From: Symbiodinium natans
Lineage: Eukaryota; Sar; Dinophyceae; Suessiales; Symbiodiniaceae
Assembly (NCBI GenBank): GCA_905221605.1
Contig: CAJNDS010002192.1
Span: 325,501-389,500, forward strand
Direction: 5' to 3'
Length of the DNA stretch: 64,000 bases
Below the pieces are notes generated by a model. It was not told the DNA's origin. It saw only the letters and a list, made by a program, of their open reading frames with translations, and made no database searches. Both the position numbers and the translations under genes were made by a program. Numbering within the stretch: position 1 is the first letter of the stretch; the number at the start of each line of letters is the position of its first letter. Below, piece after piece: positions 57,205 to 64,000 of this stretch.

Positions 57205-60200
57205 GTGTATGGCAGGGTCTGGTAAAAGAGGACTTCTCCAAGAGTTTAGAATCTGCACCCCCAAGCAGGAGACAGTTCCACTCAGGCTATCGGGCTTGAA
57301 AGCTCGTCAGTCCCTGTTGCCTCGGATTCACCAATCCTAAGAACCTTACTCCTGTCCTGTCTTAGCACGGTCCAATCAAGGCCTCACACTTGCGACACCG
57401 CTGCCAAGCGCAGCGCGCTCGGAGGTTTTCGAATTAAGGGGGCGGAGACTTGGGCAGCCTTCGCCGGGAACCATCAGCCATCATCAGCCCATTGCGGAGG
57501 CAGTCGGCCCACAATAATACGTACTTGCAGAGCCCGGGGTTTCCGGCTTTGGGTCTTCCAACGCTGAAGTCCTTGCTCAAGAACTGCCTGGAACTGCGCC
57601 TAAGTGAGTGCGCATGATGACTTCGGAGGGACTGGTCTAGTCAGTGCAGGAGCGCATTGCATTGTCGAGATGCGACAGTTTCGTGTCGTCGTGCAGCAGC
57701 TGCTGATCTTGCCCATGAGAACTGCAAAGCTGACCGCAGAGTGATGCATACAGCTGTCAAGAACCGAAGCACGTTCACCAATCGAGGTATACGCACACAC
57801 TGAAAGTACCACCAGCAGCCGCATCATGCAGCTTCGTGGCTTTCTTTCCCCCTTGCACTACGATATTCCAGCCAGCCATGGATGCCTTGACCACCTTCTT
57901 GAGCCCGCTGGGCAGCGCCCGAAGTGTTCCTCGGGCCCAGGCAAGCCATGATCTCAGCATAGAGAGTTGTACTCAATGTTTTCAACACCTGAAGAGCAGT
58001 TCCACAACTGTCAGTTGATTTGGTTGAACTTGACGTACCCTTTAAACAGCATCCTGAAAGACACTAGACCAGCCTGCGAGAGTCATCCACGCTCCAACTC
58101 TAGGGCCATTGGCGACACTTGCAAGGAAGCCTGCACAGCATCAGCAGACAGGTTTCAACTCACGAAGACCAGAGACATGTTTTTTTTTTTTAATCCTGTT
58201 AAGTGAGGGTCCACGAGGCATAAAACACTCTTGGCTGGCAGGTGCCGGTGCATTCACGGCAATCTACCACAGGGCCTCTTCAAGGGACACCGGTACGAAG
58301 TGCTGCTTGGTTGCAAGCAGTGATGTCGGGATTTGAGTTGTTCTGCTGGGTGTTAGGGACAGACGGTGGTGGTGCTGTTCTGGTGGAAATTGCAACTACA
58401 AATTTCAAAGCCGTCATGTTTAAACTTTGTTGTCAAGGCTGCACGCAGAAAATGCAATTTTCAGAGCCAGCTGCTGGCAGGATGCTTCTGTCGCCTCCAT
58501 CGCTTTGAGTGGGACTCAGCTTCATCCAGAACCATCAGCCGTGCAGAGGGGGAAGTTGCATCCATGCTCACTCGGAGTTCAGTTTGTTGCTAGGGCTGTT
58601 CCGTGGACCCGTTCGTGACACGCCTGCACCTTCAAAAAACTCCAGAAAGCAGAACCCCGAAAGCCCGACCCCAGAGAGGATTGGCGAGTTGAGCTTTCGC
58701 TGTTTTCAGGGCCCTCAAGTCGCGGCCCGAACATGTTTCTGTCCACGAAAAAGCTAAACCGTAAGCAACAACAACCCTGAACCTTTAGGAACTTTAGGGC
58801 TTGGGTTGAACCTTTAGGTCTGCCTTGGGAGCCCTTGTGGCCGCATCAGCCAGCGCGCGGCTAGCCGGAGGATTGCGCGTGCTCATGTCGATTCATGTAG
58901 CATAGTGTATTCCATCTCTGAGCATGTGGCCTGGTAGAAGGTTCATGATTTGGATGGTTGAGGTTAAGTCCATGGGACAGGCGGAAGGGAAGACGTTCAC
59001 GTGCGGTCGTCGCCGTCGCGTGGCGGGTGCCCTTCACGACAGGAGCAAGAAAGCGGCTTGTCCGGCGGCGAAGCAGAGAAGGCGGGCTTCAAAATCCCTG
59101 CAGCCCCGCGGAAAGCATCCATCGCTCTGTAGACTCTGCTTCTGCGCCCGCTATGGAACCTGCAAAGAGCATCTTTGCCAGAAGCTCAACCTTCCATGTA
59201 GAAACCCTCGAGCGACTTCGTGCACTCATGAAGGTGAATCTGACCTTCCCGTGCCACAGTACCCTGGGTGCCTTGGCTTATCTTGGTTTCTTGCGCCGTT
59301 TCAGCCGTTTTGGGGTTAGTGTTGGTCATTCGATGCCTTGCTGCCTAGGCAGTCATGCGAGTGAACTGTTGACTCTCGCCCATGTGCAGGAGCTCCCAGC
59401 GACCAACATCTGCCTGTGTGTGCGTGTGTGTGAGTGTGTTGTGCCTGCTCTGCTTTACCCATGACCAGCCGACCGTAGTTGGTGGGGCAAGTGTGAAATA
59501 CTGTGGTCAAATAGCCACACATGTGAAACTGCTGCAACACAACGTGTACCCTCTTTGACGTGCTTGTTGGGCTTTACTGTTTACTGGATCGCGGGACTTT
59601 GCCAGCGAAATCTTAGTTTTGGGCATATGGCAAAAAGTCTCATCATCCACAGCTTCCTGTCAGTAGATCCTATGACAAAACAGTCCTGCTCTGTTTTTTT
59701 TCTCCCGCCTTGACCCTCCAACCTGAAGAATTGCAATGGACCAAATGCACACATGACCCCTTCTGTCGATTTTTCTAGTATATCTATTTGTGTTATATGG
59801 GCACGGCCCAAAACGCTGGGCTTGTAACAGGCCCCCGGGCAGCCACGGCGCGACAAGGGTTTGTAACAACAACCGGTTCTTGCGACAAGCCTTGCGCGAC
59901 AAGGCTTGCGACAAGGGGCATTGTCTAGAATGCCACGCGACAAAGGTTTGAAACATAGCTGGCAGGGGCCGGCCCCCCGCGACAAGGGGGGTATTGGGCC
60001 AAGCCCCTTTATGCATTTGTTATCAAAACTTCCGTCGCAAGCAAAAACGTTGAAACCCTGACCTTTTGAGAGTGGAGACCTGTCACTTCGCTAACCCTCT
60101 TTATACTTATTCTTGACGAAACGATGAGTGCCTTATCAAGCCCAAGTGTAGGCAATTGCACCCTGGCAGGCATTGACACTATATTACATTCCCTCTGTAG

Positions 60201-60239
60201 CAGTCCGATAGGGGTTCACTACCTCCGAACTCGCTGAAG
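57205..60239. other. upstream of the phosphatase; no assignable gene
   Basis: Open frames exist on both strands (a minus frame 57600-57827 begins MMRLLVVLSVCAYTSIG, a + frame covers 58242-58508, another 58958-59464) without family support. The GCGACAAGG repeat cluster at 59846-59990 lies here. N-terminal exons of the phosphatase, such as a TPR region expected in PP5, were looked for and not found. Confidence 0.4.
59846..59990. repeat. cluster of GCGACAAGG motifs with a 9-bp stem
   Basis: Six degenerate copies of GCGACAAGG occur in 145 bases. Two of them form an inverted repeat, CAAGCCTTG-CGCGA-CAAGGCTTG, at about 59886-59908. Confidence 0.75.
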
Positions 60240-63200
60240 GGCCGCAAATCGCGAGAAGATGCGCGAGTTTCCGGTGGAGCTGATGGACTTCTTTCGCACA
60301 GGCAATTTGCTGGCTGCGCTTGCGTTTTCTGTAAGGGTGCGCGTGCTCGCCCCGTTGAATGATTTTGGGAGCCCTTGGAGGAGTGGTTGTCTCGCGATCA
60401 TGCGCGTGAGAAAAGATTCGCCCGAGGCGGCCTGCTTCCCATTCGGGATCTCATGACCTTGCTGCAAGATGCCGAGGAGTCCGGTTCTCGGGCTCAGTGA
60501 CCAAGAGCCCTTTGTGATTGCTTTTGGGGGCGCTCTGAAAACTTCAGGTTCTTTACAAAAGAGAAGGCCCTGGTACACGTCGAGGCACGGATCCTGAAGC
60601 CTGCAGCCCTTGGGTGAGCCCTGCGCAGCACGCACCGTTTCTGTTTTTTGACTTGACAGTTTGGGTTCCCGACCCCCAGGTGCCCAAGGGCGCTTATCTC
60701 AACGTGGTGGGAGATGCACCTGAGCTGGAAGTAGCTTCTTTTTTCGTTGGGGCACGGCCTGTTTCAGGCATGAGGCAGAAGGCCACGAACACCAGCCTGT
60801 CGCAAAGAAGCGCACCCTTTATACTACAACGTCTTTTTTGGTGTGTAGTACAGACAGCAGGCAGCTCATTCAAACAACTGACGTGAGCCGCCCTAGATCG
60901 TCCACCGGCAACTTATCTACCCAGCGTACCGACTCGTATGCTTAGGTCCATGGACAGCTCTTCGATTTCTTGCACATCTTCGAGCAAAATGGCTTGCCCA
61001 GCCACTCGTTTTGCGTGTGGTTGGGAGTGTGGCTCATGGCATAAGCCTCACGCCAGGAGCACCCGAAACTTAGAGTCGTTTGAACATGTGCTTGCTTTTG
61101 CCCTTTTGCTTTGCACGTTTTATCCCAGGAGTCCGTGATTTTGTAACTGACTAGTACGTGTGAGTGGAGTGAGAAAGAAAACCAAGGGACCCAAAGAGCT
61201 GAGCAACGTGTCTATCCTGAGCCTGAAGCACGAGGGGCAGCTCCAACCCCTCAACTTGAGATGTTCCCCCTGAAGCCGCCCTAAGAAAAGCGCTTCAGTG
61301 TAGGGTGGGCTATATGGGGAAGACATGGCATAAAAGCACATCCTGGAAGGTGAAGAGAATCCTTACCTCTTCAACGGCGACTTTGTCGACCGGGGGTTAG
61401 GGCCTCAGAAGATCTCGGCGTGCTCCTCTTGTCTTGGGGTCATGGCGAGGTGGCCCGACATGCCCGGGGTTTAGAGCATCGTAGTCATAGCCCCGATGCA
61501 AAAAAGGTTTGGGACTTTACAGCTGTTCTCGTTTTTTTTGGGGATGTCAAGGCCTTGAGGTGATTTCTTCCTGAGGCCGTCACCTATGTAGACCGCAGAT
61601 GAAGCTAGGTTCTTTTTGTTTGGGGGGGGGGGGGGGCCTTTTTTGACTTTGTAGGATGTGGTAGATCTTGAGGGGAGGGGGGGGGGGCACCAGTATTCTC
61701 ATGTTGTCAAACCAAAAAATGTGCCTTCATCCCTTGAGGTCCTATTCCGTCGAAATCATGGTGCCTCTCGGTAGCGGTTCAGGGGTGTTGCCCAGCCTCA
61801 AGCCGCCACGGTGGCCGCCACGGTGGCCGCCACGGTGGCCGCCACGGTGTGTCGAAGAGTACACAAGTGGCCCACGCCAGCGAAGTAGCAAAGCCTTCGT
61901 TTAACGTGGTAGCCAGATTGCTCCAAGCTTTGTTAGCCCCTAGTGACGGACCTTTCCTGCCCATATGCTCCAAGCTAGAATCCCAGGCTATTGCTTGCTT
62001 GGAAGCTTGCGTTCCCGGAGCACATGCACTTGGCACGCGGGAACCACGAGGAGCCAAGTGGGCAACATGGGTCAAGGGTGGCGCTTCGCCACGCACCATC
62101 TCATCTAAGCCTTCCCTCACCTGTATGGTTTCATGATGGCTCATGCTGTTGCTCTGTCATGGATCCCAAGCCAAGAACCTCCCTCCAAATGTGTGTAGCC
62201 GGTTGAAGCCTAAGCCCAGCGATGCCTTTGTACAAAAGGGACGAGCTAGAACGTACATTCAAGGTTACAAAGGCTCTGGGCAGCTCGTACGTACGCTTTT
62301 CAAGCTGGAACACCTGATAAAAATAAAAAAAAAAAAACATGTCCAGCGTAACGTGTATGTTGGCGCGTGTGTGTTTTTACTTTAGTGGCTGGTTGGATGT
62401 GGCCACTAAAAGTGGAATGGCGACCTCAGTCTTCAGGGTTTCGGGGCAAGAGCTGCGCCACCTCGAGAAGGCCCGCTTGGGATTGATTGTCGCCTACATG
62501 GCCAGGATGCTGACATGAACTTCAACTACGGGTTCACCGGGGAAGTTTTGGTCAAGTCACCCGTCCCGTGTTGCAGGTTCGGGTGTCGGCTGCTGGGAAG
62601 CGAGGGTATGCATGGTGCGTCCCCGTGAAACTAACACCCTGCTTACAGCAATCCTTAGGACCCACACGATAGCATTGCTACTGTCGGTGTTTATCGGCAC
62701 CGCACACCCATGGTTCACAAAAGCAGGCTGCTTGCTGCCCCAGCCCGTGCACCAAAACACTGAGGTACAGGTCTCAGCTGGCTGTTTGGTCTGGCTTTCA
62801 GAGAGTCTTCCTGCCCCTCGGCAGGATGCTGGCGTCTGGTGTCTTTGCGAGTAGTTTTTACTTTCAAATGTCCAGAATCCTGCCTTGGGTCCGGAATTCT
62901 CTGAAATTTGATCCCCGCCCTAGTCCTCACCCAAAGACATTCCTAATCTGTAGAAATCTGTATCGCTCTACACCGGCGTGCTACAGCATGGCAATCAGGA
63001 GGCCGGCGGCCCATTTTCTTAAAACAATATATGTATGTATATAGTATACATACATATGTATACATGTATTAATATATATATATATATACATATATACATA
63101 TAAATGTATGTATAGTATTTTCAAATCACCTTGTTCCAAGAAGCTTTGGGCCGCGGGGAAGGGTCTTGGACTGAACGCATACTTGCAGATGGAAAGTACT

Positions 63201-63547
63201 GATATTCGGAGGTTTTGAAGTTTCGGCTGTTGTTTTTTTGGGGGGGGGGGGGGGGGGCGGCGCCAAGCTGCCAGAGCCCATAGCAGTCAGGAATCTACCC
63301 CTCTCGCACGTCATCAACGGCGACGTCTTCGTGACGCACGGAGGTCTGCCCCGCAAGGACCGACCCGGCTGCTTGGGTATTTGAGGTTGAGGGTTTTGTT
63401 TTGGGGGCCATCTTGAGCCTCTTTCGGGCGTCGGCACCGGGGCTTCGAAATTGTCGATAGAGGTTGCTTTTCTTTTGTGATGCATGCAGAGACTTCTTGC
63501 TCTGTAAGCAGGAGGGTACGAGCTTGGCAGACATTGAGGCCTTGGAT
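60240..63547 (+). CDS. PP5-like PPP-family serine/threonine phosphatase, 12 exons, partial
   Basis: Twelve exons read as 190 codons in one phase: 60240-60301, 60427-60478, 60548-60584, 60681-60716, 60946-61000, 61351-61396, 61739-61762, 61987-62050, 62506-62555, 62771-62812, 63291-63357 and 63512-63547. The joined protein carries the PPP metal-site motifs in order: GDVHGQ (across the exon 4/5 junction), GDFVDRG, GNHE and HGG. The [20 protein letters not shown] stretch and the spacing to the YGFTGEV segment fit PP5 best. Before the core, FFRTGGLLPIRD and EKALVHVE match the usual lead-in. It removes phosphate from Ser/Thr using two metal ions. All acceptors are AG|G; donors are 4 GT, 6 GC and 2 GA. 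The N-terminus is not found and the C-terminal third lies beyond the window. Exon 1 is the least certain. Confidence 0.9.
61802..61849. repeat. four perfect copies of a 12-bp tandem repeat
   Basis: GCCGCCACGGTG is repeated four times without error in the intron between exons 7 and 8 of the phosphatase gene. Confidence 0.95.
63027..63118. repeat. TATATG/TACATA microsatellite in an intron
   Basis: An imperfect AT-rich repeat in the intron before the HGG exon of the phosphatase; a G run of about 19 bases follows at 63240-63257. Confidence 0.85.
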
Positions 63548-64000
63548 GTCATGGAGGAATCCTGGCAGCGTTTTCAGATCACCTGGTAGCACAGTGAGCA
63601 TACACAGAAATCAGCGAGCAATAGAATCTTCTGACAGCACGAAGCCTTCACAGCATTTGTTGCTCTGCACCCGGCTAGCTTTGTGAGCTCGTTGTGGCAG
63701 CTGCTGCAACTCGACTTGCGGCTTGCCCACTTGGAATCAGGGCAGTCCTGCTGAAGAAGGTTTGAAAAGCTTTTGGAGGTTGAACCACGGAGGTTCAGGA
63801 CTAGAAGCCCGAAAGTCTGCAGGTTGAACCTTCTTTTGCCCAAGATTACGACCCTGAAGCTTCGAACACCCGCAGCTTCCATCATCACACATCCGTACGT
63901 GCCCTACCTTCACGCATCGTGGCAAGAATGCAATGAACATCCCCCACATCTGAACAGCAGGGCCTCTAGCAGTACAGTAGCAAGGATTGTCCAGAGCCCT
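63548..64000. other. right edge, presumed intron of the phosphatase gene
   Basis: The conserved stretch that should follow (Leu-Trp-Ser-Asp-Pro region) was looked for and is not here, so the next exon is probably outside the window. Confidence 0.5.

Overview
The window reads as nuclear DNA of a dinoflagellate, most likely a symbiodiniacean alga. The basis is a set of features that occur together: coding sequence in very small exons; introns that end in AG followed by G and often begin with GC or GA instead of GT; many short interstitial arrays of the heptamer TTTAGGG; frequent long poly-C/poly-G runs; and every gene that can be recognised by homology lying on the + strand. There is no rRNA, no convincing tRNA, no prokaryote-style operon and no viral or CRISPR feature.

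Layout. 0.1-0.9 kb: last exons of an unidentified + strand gene with a W-W-P-D-G-G-C motif. 1.9-3.25 kb: weaker exon candidates, one of them a membrane helix. 7.655-8.803 kb: the only long intact intronless gene, a 382-residue fusion of a ubiquitin-like domain, a 2-oxoglutarate/Fe(II) prolyl-hydroxylase-like domain and a C3HC4 RING finger. 10.2-11.0 kb: five phase-compatible exons of an unknown protein. 11-27 kb: mostly non-coding and repeat-rich, with isolated exon-like segments. 27.5-31.1 kb: about eleven phase-compatible exons of a probable multi-pass membrane protein. 31-45.5 kb: repeats, disrupted open frames and a 1.05 kb pure pyrimidine tract. 45.56-46.01 kb: part of a gene with a PI-PLC X-box motif. 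46-60 kb: repeats and unassigned open segments. 60.24-63.55 kb: twelve exons of a PP5-like PPP-family serine/threonine phosphatase whose catalytic core can be read across eleven introns and which runs off the right edge.

The named genes all concern eukaryotic signalling or protein turnover (hydroxylation plus ubiquitin ligation, phosphoinositide-type phosphodiesterase, protein phosphatase). Nothing shows that they act together; dinoflagellate gene arrays are usually unidirectional without being functionally linked. Exon models without a recognisable family are inferred from phase, splice sites and amino-acid character only. The splice rule used is permissive, and chance chains were found in this same window, so those models carry modest confidence.
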